From the NCBI GenBank assembly GCA_963921425.1, contig OY992835.1:23746001-23810000 (forward strand): a stretch of DNA of 64,000 bases. Reading direction: 5' to 3'. This DNA comes from Dryas octopetala (taxonomy: Eukaryota > Streptophyta > Magnoliopsida > Rosales > Rosaceae). The notes under the pieces were generated by a model, which did no database searches, was not told the origin of the DNA, and worked only from the letters and a program-made list of their open reading frames with translations. A program made the position numbers and the translations under genes. This document shows positions 26,351 through 38,802 of the stretch, in pieces. Positions within the stretch are counted from its first letter, which is position 1. The number at the start of each line of letters is the position of its first letter.

Positions 26351-28140
26351 CTATATATATATTGATCTTTTTTTCATATTTTTTAGGCCCAATTAACTCA
26401 TTATTTGATCTGCAATAAAGAGGTATATTTTTTATTTTTTTTTATTTTTGAAAGGAAAGAGGTTTATGCTAAAATGGAATGATATAGCATGAAATATACA
26501 ATTGGAATATTGCCAAATTAGGATATATCTTTTATGGTGTCATAAATATTGCATCCAATTGGATGGAAGACGTGCATTTTATTCAAGTACGTCTATAAGC
26601 CTCGTTAGTTCATGAAGCCTCGAAGTTAATGATATATACCACATTTCTACAGCTAGCTTTTTGAATGCCATCTTTAATGTTTCAAGAAAAACGTAGAACT
26701 GTCAGAAAAGGAAATGATTAGAGAAACAAAGCAACCAAGTTGAATTAATCGATCACATGTTCAATGATCATCAGCAAGCTTAATGTTAGAGGAAATATGG
26801 CTACAAGCTAAATTAATCCTGCTCTGCCTGTAATGATGCCATAGATATACATATATATATATATATATAATGCAGAGTATATATAGCGAATAAGAAAAAA
26901 TGAAGAGATATATATATAGAGCTTACGCAAGCAAAGCATGAAGGAGAGGGACCAGACGACCAGTAGTAATTAATTTAAAGCATAGCCATAATAAGCAATG
27001 CAGCTACATCAATCCTGTACGTAAGTGGTTCAATCTTTTTACCAATTCCATGAGTTTTTCCTTTCTAGTTTCAACATTAATAATTTAGCAGCTAGCCATC
27101 ACGTACAGTATATAGCATTAAGTTTGATATATAGTGCCACCGCCATGTTAGATGGAAGAGGTCGCTTCTGAGGATGAATATTAATAGAATTGGGAAATTG
27201 ACAAGAATGTACGTAGGTCATGAAAATCTCAAATCATGAGGCCATGAAAATCTGATTTTGATTTTGAATTTAATTTCTGTTTTCATTTTCTTTTTTGGTA
27301 ATTTGATGCATGTTCTAGTACATGCCCATAAACAGGGGAAAACAAATTCTGTTGAGATCGAATTTGACATAAAATTACTGACAGCAAAAAGAGTGTCATA
27401 AAAATATCTTTAATTGGGCATGTCTATATTTATGTACTATATGCATTTTAAATACTATGAAGTTACTTGGGGTAAAAGTCATTGATCACTTCAGAGTTCA
27501 GACACTCAAACTGAAATAAATTTTGTTCCCTAAAGCCGGCCATATCCCCCAATCCGATGATCAGAATCCATATCTTAATGAACAATGAAGAATGTGGAAT
27601 AATATTAAAGAAATTGTAATTGATTCACAAGAATACAGATACCAAGCATGCATGTCAGCATTTTATACTCACATGTCTGTCCATGAAATTAAATTGCAGA
27701 TCGAGTTAAGCATATAACCATAACTGCTTTTGACAAAAGCGTTCCCATACCCAGATGTTAATGAAGAAAATGAAAATGTTACATATACAGTTTGCTACTG
27801 AGATGAGAATTAATTGAGATCATAAGATGACTAGTCTAACAACAAGTTGAAACTTGAAAGGGTGAAGTATTAACATTTTGTTGTGATTGAGAAACTAGAG
27901 CTACAGCCAAAACTGTAATTATTTTGCTTTCACAAGAAAACCAAGTAAGGCATAGCATAGCATGCATGCATGTCAAGCATTTTATTACACTTTTGTCCAG
28001 ATCTAGCTATGAAAATTGCAGAAAGCAACCAAAAACTGCTTTGGCAATAGCATCAATATCCTATATCATCATCCAATCCAAACTTGTTCTAATTAATCAA
28101 TCAATGACAACGTGCCATGGATCCGATGAGTGCCTCTTAC
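26351..28140. other. Intergenic, 3' side of the MYB gene
   Basis: AT-rich with a TA microsatellite near 26850-26870. No gene seen. Confidence 0.5.
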
Positions 28141-28543
28141 TTAGAACATTGGAGAGTCAGAGGGGGAAGAATTCACCAAATTGAGAATACTGTTCCAATA
28201 ATTCTTATTATCTTCATAGTAGTCGCTACCACTGCCACTACCACCGCCACCGCCATTATCAGAATCTCCAGCACCGCCGCCATCGGACAAACTTTGTTGA
28301 TCCTCCGAGTTATTAAGCAAAAGATTCGTAAACCCTTCATGGTCTGGATCAGTACTCCATGCCCCTGCAGCAGCTTCCATGGAGGACATTGCCATGTCAT
28401 GAAGCCCCGGATTGAAGTTGGCAAAGGCGCCGCCTTTCCAATCTTGTTGATCACCTTCTTCCTTGGCCAAATTACCCGTCTCGGAGCAACCCGAATTCGA
28501 CCCAACAAACTCAATCAGACCCGGCATTGCAACATTAGTATCA

Positions 28544-28589
<46 letters not shown>

Positions 28590-29755
28590 AAGTAGTGAGC
28601 GTAGATGTTGGAGACTCTAGATCAAGAGCATGACCCCCATTGCCGGCAGGCTGATTGTTAGAATTCCAAGCTTTGAGCACATCCAAATTGGACCCTACAG
28701 GTGGCACTGCCGGAGCTGATGAATTAGGTGATGAAACGACGTAGTTTGGGGGGTTGGTGATGAGCTGAAGATTCTGATGATGATGCAGTAATGAATTGTT
28801 ATGGCGCGAGCGTAGCTTTGATTCTCGGACGAGTCTGGCCTCGGCTTCGAGGCGGGCGCTCTCCCACTGAGCCATGTGGCTGAGGTTGGAGGCGTTCTTG
28901 GACTGCCCGTCTACGGCGGAGAGTAAGGCGTCGTTTTTGGGCTTGTGGGTGACGGGGTCGATTCCCATTTTGGTCAGCCGTTTCTTCAGATGCGTATTCC
29001 AGTAGTTCTTTATCTCGTTGTCTGTTCTCTTCGGCAAGTGAGTTGCTATCGCCGACCACCTGCTCACCAACGACAACACCACACGACAAAATTAACCATC
29101 TACTGCATCGACATTCATATTTCATATTACTACTTACCCACCACTCTTTGCTTCACTAATGTTGTCCTAAACATCAAATTACAAGATTCTATACCATGGT
29201 CAAGAATTTCAAATTTTAAGAGGACCCTTTTCATTTGAAGATGAATATATAAATTCATATATTATAGTTTTTTTTTTGCCCAAAAAGTATTAAATTCATA
29301 TATTATAGTTAATTACAAAGAATGTCGAATATGCATGCTTGACGAATTTCTTGTTTGTATGTGTATTTTCATGAGAGAGAAGAAATTCAAATAACTATAT
29401 ATATGAATTAATATATTAAACCTAATTACAAACAATGTGTATGTGTATGATCAGAATTCTAAGACTAATTAAGGGAGTTATATACCTGTTGCCTAATAGG
29501 GCATGGAGTTGAATAATGGTTTGTTCTTCTTGCAAGCTGAACTTGCCCCTCTTAATATCAGGTCTGAGATAGTTAGTCCATCTAAGTCTACAGCTCTTTC
29601 CACATCTCTGAAGCCCTACACGAACATACATAGATGTTAACAATGAAAACAAGTTAACAGAGTACGGATCGAGAAAGACAAAGTGTAAAATGATAGTGGT
29701 GAGGATGAGTTGAGTACCAGCTTTTGTTGGGAGGGCACGCCAACTGCCATGACCA
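28141..29755 (-). CDS. R2R3-MYB transcription factor, MIXTA-like (MYB16/MYB106 type), 5' end in gap
   Basis: Subgroup 9 R2R3-MYBs control conical cell and trichome shape and cuticle formation. Exons: remainder of exon 1 from the gap edge 29755 to 29718 ([13 protein letters not shown]), 29615-29486 ([20 protein letters not shown], rest of R2 into R3), 29059-28141 (end of R3: [20 protein letters not shown], then the long C-terminal region). The subgroup motif [14 protein letters not shown] and the C-terminal [15 protein letters not shown] identify the MYB16/MYB106 clade. The first roughly 30 codons, including the start, fall in the run of Ns. A run of 14 asparagines is coded by an ATT repeat. 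No lesion is seen in the visible part. Confidence 0.95.
28546..28587. repeat. Coding (ATT)14 microsatellite
   Basis: Trinucleotide repeat inside the last MYB exon, read as 14 asparagines on the minus strand. Likely variable in length between individuals. Confidence 0.9.
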
Positions 29756-29955
29756 NNNNNNNNNNNNNNNNNNNNNNNNNNNNNNNNNNNNNNNNNNNNN
29801 NNNNNNNNNNNNNNNNNNNNNNNNNNNNNNNNNNNNNNNNNNNNNNNNNNNNNNNNNNNNNNNNNNNNNNNNNNNNNNNNNNNNNNNNNNNNNNNNNNNN
29901 NNNNNNNNNNNNNNNNNNNNNNNNNNNNNNNNNNNNNNNNNNNNNNNNNNNNNNN
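29756..29955. other. Assembly gap (200 N)
   Basis: A run of exactly 200 unknown bases, probably a placeholder of fixed length. It covers the start of the MYB gene. Confidence 0.98.
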
Positions 29956-31860
29956 GGGATAATGATTTATTTTTTAGAGTTGCTGCTATGTTTTTGAGTT
30001 TGCAGGTATGTAATAACTCGTCAACATGAAATTTACTTAGAGAGAGAAGCATTAAAGAGAGCAATGTAAAATGATAGACTTTCAAGATGACTCTGTTATG
30101 TATCTTTCTAAGTTTAATATACATCCACTAGCTATTTGGAACTAGGTATCTCTCTTTTTTGAATGTCTATATCATGAAATTAACATGTTCCACTATTAAT
30201 ACAATACTTTGTATGTATACAATTTTTATTAAGGATAATTAAGTCAAAAAATAATTTTTGTAATTACACCTCTATTAAGTAATAACCTCCTTATAGTAAT
30301 AAAATTGTTTTGGTCCAAATATTATTACTATAGAGAGATTTGACTGTAATTGGTTTCTTTAGCCTTTTGTTTTCCCCTTATATATATATATATATTATCT
30401 TTGAAATTTTTATCACTCGCAATAAAACATTCATTTCCTGCAGTTTTCTGTAGACCCATTTAAGACGAGAATAGATCTCCAGCCCCACTTTAATCAACAC
30501 ACCCATTAAAAAATTTCAGAATATCCATTCTCATATTCTTCACCCATTTTTTTGACAAGTATGAAGAAAAGAGTTTTTCTTTTCTTTAAGAAAGTGAGGG
30601 GTATTGGCCGGCCGGCCATGGCATCTCACCAATTCACCATATATAGCAATTGGCCAACCATGGCTGACTAGTTAATTTGAAATAAACAAGTGCATAAAAT
30701 GAAAATAATATATAGTAAAAAATGTGAAAGTAAAGAAAATTTTGAAGTGAGGAGCCAAAAATAAATTGGGTCTAAAATTTTACTTTAACATCTCTTAAAA
30801 GGATTAGACATTAATAATACTTACCTTCTTAAATTTCCAATTATAGAAGACTTTAATAATCTAAAATTTTAAATTATATATTTGATCTAATACAAAATCT
30901 CACCTCAAACTTTCTAATATGGTCTTTGATTTCTACAATAAAGTGCCTAGCTAGCTACTTATGTAGCTTAATTGTTTAGGTGGTAAGTAATTTCATGATG
31001 TAGCTGACTGCATTAATACTCTTTATAGTCCTCCATTAATTAAAGGCATTTAGAGATCAGATATGTGCAACAAGATCATTGGCCGCCCCTCTAGGATCTA
31101 ATAATTAATTATTCCTTTACAATATATTAATAAATTAACATACAGATATACTCTCTACTCTAGGGCTTCAGAATATATTCAGAGATTCTCCAAAATATGC
31201 TATAGGTTTCAAAACTAAAAGAGGTAAGGATTTAATGTCAGCTAGCACAACCAGAGACCCAGTGGTCCTCATTATCGATCTGATATGAATATACTTTAAC
31301 AGCCTAGTCAATTATTAATGAAATTTATATTACTGGTCATTACTCATTAGCAAACAAATAAGATCAGTAAACCTCTTCTTTCTTTTTTCTTTGTTATAAA
31401 AAATAAAATAAAATAAATCCTGCCCAAATTTTTTTAAAAATAACTAATATATATTTGACTATGATGCTGCTGTGAGAAGTAATTGAATACAATAGTAACA
31501 ATATAGACAAATAATTGAGTAGTCCAATTAGGGTTTGCTGTTAGCCGCCTGTGTGAATTGAAGACAAGTTGCCAGGTTGGGTAAGACCGTAAGAGTGTAT
31601 GTAAGACTGAGGAATGATGCCATGTAGCATTTTGTACCTTCAACAAATAAATGAAGGGTCTGTCAAACCCGTCAACTCGATCATTTAACTCACAGCGGCT
31701 ACCTAGCTAGCCTAATTAGCTACCATGATATTTGCCAAATGGGTAATTAATTAATTATTAGGAGATTATATATATATATTTATTTATTTATACAAACCCA
31801 ACCCAAGTGTGAATGTTTGCATGTTTACACATAATGCCTAAGCGTTTATATATATATATA
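29956..31860. other. Intergenic, probable MYB promoter side
   Basis: AT-rich with no gene recognised. The part next to the gap should contain the MYB leader and promoter. Confidence 0.5.
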
Positions 31861-32974
31861 GGCTTAATTATCGATTTACCACCTAAAATTGTAACTCATT
31901 CCCACTTTACCACCTGAAAGTTTTTTTGTCCCAGATTACCACCTGTAACTTACATCCGTGTCCCATTTTACCTTGTTCCGTCAACAATTCCGTTAATGCT
32001 GACGTGGCACGCTGGATGTGCGCCACGTGTCACATCTTTTTTGTATTATTGTATTTTTTGTATTTTTCTATTTTTATAAACTTTGAAAATTAATTAAAAA
32101 TAGCTCCGAACTTAGAAAAATACACGGAAAATTCCTACCGACTTGTCTTAACTAGTACTAATTTACTATGGGGTTAAAATGCCAATTTTTCCTCTAAAAA
32201 TTTCAAAAAAATTTGGAAAGTCCAAATTTATTTCTAGAAAATTAAAATACTCTAGACTCTTTGAAAATTCATAGAATAATCTCCCGAACTCCAAAAAATA
32301 TGAGGTCTGCACCGTTAGTCTTCTAAAAACTAACAATACCTTTCTTGTGAACACTTGCTACCCAAAAGACCTCTCGGTCTTAGAGAAAAATAAAATTCTC
32401 TATAAAATAAATTCTAGAAAAATTCTAAAATTTCTGTAAAGTCTCGAAATAATTCTTTAAAATAAGCTTTTGGTAATTTTTCAAAATATTTTTGAGAATT
32501 TGTCCAAGAGTTTTACGAAAATTCTAGAATTTTTTCTAGAATTTATTTAATAGAGGAAAATTTATTTAAATTTTTTAGAAATAAATTTGGACTTTCTAAT
32601 TTTTTTGAAAATTTTTAGAGGGCAAATTGGTAATTTAACCTTATAGTAAATTAGTGCTAGTCAAGACGAGTCCGTAGGAATTTTTTTTGTATTTTTCTGA
32701 GTTCGGAGCTATTTTTAATTAATTTTCAAAGTTTATAAAAATAAAAAAATAAAAAAAAAGCGAAAAAATAAAAAAAAGATGTGACACGTGGCGCACATCT
32801 AGCGCGCCACATCAGCATTAACGGCCAGATCGTCAGCATTAACGGACTTGTTGATGGAACAAGATAAAATGGGACACAGATGTAAGTTACAGGTGGTAAT
32901 CTGGGACAAAAAAACTTTCAGGTGGTAAAGTGGGAATGAGTTACAGTTTTGGATGGTAAATCGATAATTAAGCC
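31861..32974. mobile_element. Long foldback element
   Basis: Starts GGCTTAATTATCGATTTACC and ends with its complement. Inverted arms of some 400-500 bp run inward from each end and share CCACGTGTCACATCTTTTTT and AGACGAGTCCGTAGGAATTT-type blocks. It is inserted in a TA repeat, so the target duplication cannot be told from the repeat. No transposase. Long inverted arms fit a Mutator-like or foldback element. Confidence 0.88.
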
Positions 32975-33126
32975 ATATATATATATATACATTTATACAA
33001 ACTCATTCAGGTATGAATGTTTACATGTTTACACAGAGACGTGTTGCACGTTTGGTACAATGCTTGGCTATTGTAAAACATACTTCACTAAACAGGAACA
33101 ATATGTTTTTTATTTGATTGAATCTA

Positions 33127-33160
<34 letters not shown>

Positions 33161-33679
33161 AATACCCACACGCGTTGTGTCATATATAGCACTGTGCATG
33201 TCACGCACTCTGAGACTCTGAGCCGCTCAGTAAGTAGTAATACAACAACATTGATCAACCCCTCCAAGTCCTTGTCTTTGATGCTGCTAATTAAAACGGT
33301 GAGTACTGTGTTTATAATCCTTTATTTCATTGTCACACTAATCAAATCAGTACTATTTACATAATGAGCTAGCTAGCTAGTAACCCATATATGTATAATA
33401 GAGTACTGTTGTCATGCATATAGATAGATAGCTCTAGCAGCTGCCTATAAGCCATAGATCATCAATGGATTATAATATGATCACAGCCCAAAATCATATA
33501 TATTGCATATCATATTTCTAAACTAAATAAAGGAATTAAAATTTCAATAATTAATTAAGCTTTTGATTAGTTGTACATCATGAATTCATTTCAACCGTAA
33601 ATGATATACGAAAAATTTCAGATAAACATATATAAACATGCATATTTGAAGTCGTGTATATATATATATATATATAGTA
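32975..33679. other. Intergenic
   Basis: TA microsatellites at about 33128-33159 and 33657-33676. No gene seen. Confidence 0.5.
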
Positions 33680-34001
33680 ATGATCACTCGCTTATCATAG
33701 AGTGGAGAATTTCTTACTCATCTAATCATCTAGTAACGAATTTCAATGATCGGAATCGTCTATATTTTAGGACATCATTCAAAGATCACCCTTACAAAAA
33801 ATTAGCCAAATCGAAAACTATTTAGCCAGTGTATTACTGTCAACATTATTTCAACCTGATTTGACGAATTGTATTTGTCTGCAAAATTTAGAGAACCAAA
33901 CAATTATCAATTTGCCTGATTTTTTATAGGGACAATCCTTAAGGATGAACCTAAAAAATGGACGATCTCGATCATTGAATTCTCCACACTGTAGTGATCA
34001 T
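33680..34001. mobile_element. Small inverted-repeat element
   Basis: Ends ATGATCACTCG...AGTGGAGAAT at left and ATTCTCCACACTGTAGTGATCAT at right, with further inverted matching inward (CAATGATCGGAATCGTC against GACGATCTCGATCATTG). Flanked on both sides by TA repeats. The interior shares ACAAAAAATTAG-C-AAATC words with the element at 41079. Confidence 0.7.
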
Positions 34002-34188
34002 ATATATATATATATATATATTGGCATACATACACTTGATGTACCCACTGGGTCATTGGGGGGTCTCCAGCCATTACTCAACCCAGCTGGTTCAAGACTT
34101 GTCCTTCTCAAAGAGGAAGGCACTTGAAGGTGGTGAAATGGTGATTGAGGCCCAGGCTGCTTGCTAGCTGCTAAATGCTAATGAATAA

Positions 34189-34555
34189 GAGTTAATTACA
34201 CTTACACCCTTTGAGATTTATCGTCTTTTCACATATATCCCATGTAGTTTCAATAATTACACATACACCTCTTGAGATTTTAAAACTGTTACATATAACC
34301 CCCTATATATAGTGAGATGAAAATGATGAGAAATTATACAAAAAAACATGTTAATAAATTAAATAGCCTAATAAGATTATTCAAGGTGTAAGGTCCAACC
34401 TGAATACAAATATTTTATTTATTTATTTATTTTATTTTGTAGGGGTTATATGTAACAGTTTTAAAATCTCAGGGGGTGTATGTGTAATTATTGAAACTTC
34501 AAAGAATGTATGTGAAAAAACGATAAAACTTAGGAGGTGTAAATGTAATTAATTC
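34189..34555. mobile_element. Foldback MITE with 10-bp target duplication
   Basis: Inverted ends GAGTTAATTACACTTACACC and the near complement, continuing as long arms (CATATAACCCCCTA against TAGGGGTTATATG). Flanked by TAATGAATAA at 34179-34188 and 34556-34565. The duplication size suggests a Mutator-type element. Confidence 0.85.
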
Positions 34556-36797
34556 TAATGAATAACTATCTAGTGGCAAGGGACTGATCGACCCAAAAAA
34601 AAAATGTAGCAAAAGAATTTGAATTCTTAGAGGATAGTTTGGTAATTTTAACAATGCATTCATATCTGCAGTGCAGGACAAATTTATTGAGATGGGCTCT
34701 ACGGCTCTACCGCTCTACGCTTTGTGGGGGTAACCTCGAGTGATTTGAAGCATGAAAAAGACAGAATTAAGAGGGGGGTCCCATACGTGAAATAAATTAA
34801 ATTAAAGAAGAAAAAGGCTAAAATAGCAAAACACATATAATTTAATGCTTGCGTGTGTGGAGTGGAAAGCAAATACAATAAGGTGTAATGGCATGGACTG
34901 AAGATTTATTGAAGATTGAAGATTGAAGATGGGAAGGACATTGGGGACAGCATCTTAAATTCTACTTGATCACTGCCAGCTCTGGCTTTGTATATATGGT
35001 CCAACAAGCTCTTAATGACCCTCTTAAATGAGTACTATTACACTTGTCAAAGCAAGGCAGCTCCACGTACATGCTATATATGTAAATATCAAGTTAAAGT
35101 AAGAAGACATAGCTACCCAGCTAGAAATTAATATATAAGAGATGATATATATAGAATATATCAAAATCTGTATGACCTCAAAGACCTGTATATCAGTATA
35201 TGTATAACCGTGGATCATGGTACGTAGAATGTTTAAAAGTCATTAATCAAAACCAAGTTGTTGAGCCAAATAAATGTCGTATGTAGAGTAAAACTGGTCT
35301 GCCACTTGTTCACTTCAATCACAGCATTCTAGAACTGTCCAAAGAAAAAATGAATCCTTTATATATTTTCAATTAGACATTTATCTTGAGAAACTATGTT
35401 AATTATTCTTAAACACTATATATATAAATGGCCTTTCAAGATTAAGAGTTCAAAACTCATGAACAACATTTGTTTGTTTGTTTGTTTTTTTTTTTTTTAA
35501 CTTGAAAAACTTATAGAAGTCTTATTTAAGAGATTAATACATCGAATGTAGCCCATCAATTCAGCTTAATTAATTGGTAATGGCCATAAGTACAAAAGCT
35601 TCTGAAAAGCGCAACTACTGAGAAAACAAATGGACAAATATTTTGGTTATTAATGTCATCGTTACAGTAAAAATTTATATTATGGAAATCAAATTACCAA
35701 TATAAGAGGAAAATGAAATGATTATTTTGGTATATTATACAAAGGTTAAGGATAATATATTTAGGATAGTTTTTCACTTTTACTAAGTTTTGACTGAAAT
35801 CTCAACTTAGTACTCAATTTTTATTTGATCTAATTAAGTACCAAACTGTTATTTTGTATTTAAGAAGGTATATATTTAACCCAATTTTTATCAATTTTTT
35901 TAACAGAAATGCTACATCTTCAACGGTACATATGTCGTCCATTCACATGTCAAAGTCATCTTACTCTTCCCTTGGGGTTGTGGCATGTTAAACAAATTGA
36001 TGAAAATCCGATTAGATACTACTACATACAAACTAAGAGTTTAAATACTTAATTAGTTAATTGGATCAAATAAAAGCTTAAGGACACAAGTCCAAGTTTA
36101 AATTAAAAAAAAAAAAATCATATATTTAACAAAAAATATAAATTACTTTTACAAACATAGACATCCTATAGCCTACAATATCAATATTTTTCTCAACAAA
36201 ATAAACCTTAAAAAGAAAGAAAAAAACAATAAGCATAATTTGATTAGCCCAAAGTTGGTGAAAGAGAGCAATCCGAATAGCATAAAGAGAGGGTTCATGA
36301 CTGTGATGTGGTCCATCCAAAAATTTGTCAAACAAGAGTTTGATAAGTAATTTGATTAGCCAATGATTTGTCAATCATTAACGTGACGTAGGCTGTAGGT
36401 AAGTGCGCAGGATATTAATTGATGGGTCAGTAAGTGAGATGGATATTGATTGATCAGCCAAATCATTAAATCAAATATTTCTGGGCTTTCATGCCGGCCT
36501 TATTGCCACTCGAATTTTGAGTTTCGGGCTATTAGGTCCAGGCTTATTCTTTCTTGGGCTTTGCCTCCTCTTTGTTTTTTTATTTTTTCTTTGTCCTTTT
36601 ATCTTTCTGGGTTTGATTAATTTCAACTCTCAAGTCACAATTGGGCCCAGAAAATCAGACCCATAATAGTAAATGGACAGATTTCTACACCCATAAACCA
36701 CAACTAGGATTTTTTTTTTCTTCTTATTTATACAAAGGAGATCAAACGGGTAGGTTAGCTCTGAGTCAAAGCCTCTGACTTGGAATCATTATAATAT
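34556..36797. other. Intergenic
   Basis: No gene seen. From about 35740 to 36130 a loosely inverted pair (AATTTTTATTTGATC... and GATCAAATAAAAGCTT) suggests one more decayed foldback element. Confidence 0.4.
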
Positions 36798-37324
36798 GAC
36801 TTTTTATCACCAATAGTCCTTTTATTTTTACTTAAATATCAATTTGGTCCTTAAAGTGTGTTTTCAATAAATTTCATCCTTTATCTTTGTCATTGAGCAT
36901 CAATTTAGTCCCTATATACACTTTGAAAAATTTGCGAAAAATAGTTTGGGATACGAAAAAATTTTCCGAAAATTCCTACGGATTCATCTTGTCTATTACT
37001 ATTTTTATATGGGGTCAAATTATCAAATTGATTTTTCAGAAAATTTGAAATTTTCAAACTAATTCCCCAAATTTTCTGAAAAATACTAAACATCAATTTG
37101 ATAATTTGACCCCATATAAAAATAGTAGTAGTCAAGACGAGTCCATAAGAATTTTCAGAGAATTTTTTCATATCCTGAGTTATATTTGGCAAATTTTCAA
37201 AGTGTTTTTAGGGACCAAATTGATATTTGATAGTAAAGATGAGAGATGACATTGAGTGAAAATGCACTTTAGGAACCAAATTGATGCTTTGGTGAAAGTT
37301 GAGGGACTATTGGTGATAAAAAGC
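36798..37324. mobile_element. Foldback element related to the one at 31861
   Basis: Ends CTTTTTATCACCAATAGTCC and its complement, with arms of about 250 bp that nearly meet in the middle. It shares AGTCAAGACGAGTCC and adjoining words with the 31861-32974 element. Target duplication not resolved. Confidence 0.8.
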
Positions 37325-37894
37325 CTTCTAATATTATATATCAAGGAAATTAATCTATTTTTCTACCAAAAAAATGAATTTAATATATTTATTCTCCAAA
37401 ATGAAGCCTGTGGAAGTAATGAAAAGGCCAAAACCACATTGTCTGTACCTTGAATTGTTTTGGATCAGTGGACGCATGCTGCTTGTTCTTTAATTAATTC
37501 TAATTTCTTGTTTCAATTGGTCATCACTATATATATAGTGTAGACCGGTAGAGTAGTAGCTTAATTAGCTAGCTAAAAGCTTTCTTATTGTAATTAATTA
37601 CTTGCTCTAGCCTCTAGGTATAGGTAATTTTGCCACTTGTCTAATGTTTCATATATATATATATAATGATATATCTTTATATAATTTCCACCAAAGTGCG
37701 TGTTAGAGCCATAGTCATGAGGCACTTCGTCGATGGGCCGGCAAGCTAATTAAATTAGAGACCTGCAGCTTCAATTCATTTCTTTGTGGTTAGTTTGTCA
37801 CTGTTCTTTGCTTTATCTGGGAGAGAGAAGGAGAGGTCGATCTATGTTACGTACCCATTGCCAGAAAAGAAGACACCAAATTAAAACTAGCTAC

Positions 37895-37930
<36 letters not shown>

Positions 37931-38404
37931 AAGGTTAATTTGTTCGTATTTCAATTCATTACCACCTCTCTTATTTTCCATAAAACAGAAATTAAGCAAT
38001 TTATGAAATATTTACAGAGCAAGAAAAAGGGATTATAGTCCAAACTATCAATCATCACTCATTAATTTAATAATTCACTAATTCATAATTAATAGTTATT
38101 AATTACTGACTATATATGTTCATGCATATCAAGTTAAAGTTAAATGGTATTAGTTTAACATCAAAACCTTATCGATATTCCTTCATGTCAGAGATTGCAG
38201 CCATGTACGAACACTATGATGTGTCCATGTAGATAGCTAGGTAAATATAGCTAGCTAGCTAGATACAAATGAATCAATGAGATCGAACCATGCAAGTAGC
38301 TAGGTCCAGATCAAGTTCAATGCATCTGTATGCAATAATAATTAATTATAGATATCCAAATTGTAGTACTAGCAGCAAGCAATAAATTAAGGACAGTACC
38401 CAAA
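37325..38404. other. Intergenic
   Basis: AT-rich with a TA repeat near 37897-37926. No gene seen. Confidence 0.5.
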
Positions 38405-38802
38405 CTTTGGCTTCAGCTCGGATTGTCGTTTTTCGGCGATGTTGGTGGCTTTGCCGTGTGGTTTTGGGGATCTTGGCTTGTTGTGGTGTTGCCGTGGGTC
38501 TTCCCGAGCAGGGGTTGTTCCTTGGTTACAACGGCGGCGGTGGCCTTTATGGCTAGGGTTTTTCTATTGTTTTTTTCTTCAGTTTTTTTTTTAGTTGGGC
38601 CTTTTTTTTGTTTATTGAGCCTTTGGTTTATTTGATATTTGCTGCCTTTTTCTTTGGAGTTTCTTTAGATTTTGGACTGTGTACTCTTTATCTCTTCAAA
38701 GGTATACCGTTCAGTTTCTTTTAAACTTCATTTATTAAGTCAATCCTTTGTAATTTTTCACTTTAATCTAATAAAATTTCTCTTGCCCAAACAAAAAAAA
38801 AA
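38405..38802 (+). mobile_element. Probable non-LTR retroposon 3' end
   Basis: A GC-richer, T-rich tract ending in TCTAATAAAATTTCTCTTGC and a poly(A) run at 38793-38802, the usual look of a truncated plant LINE 3' end. No target duplication found, and no RT or RNase H motif is seen. Confidence 0.5.

Noticed and set aside
29654-30124. Frames running through the gap
   Set aside because: They are made of unknown bases and only appear open because N has no stop codon.
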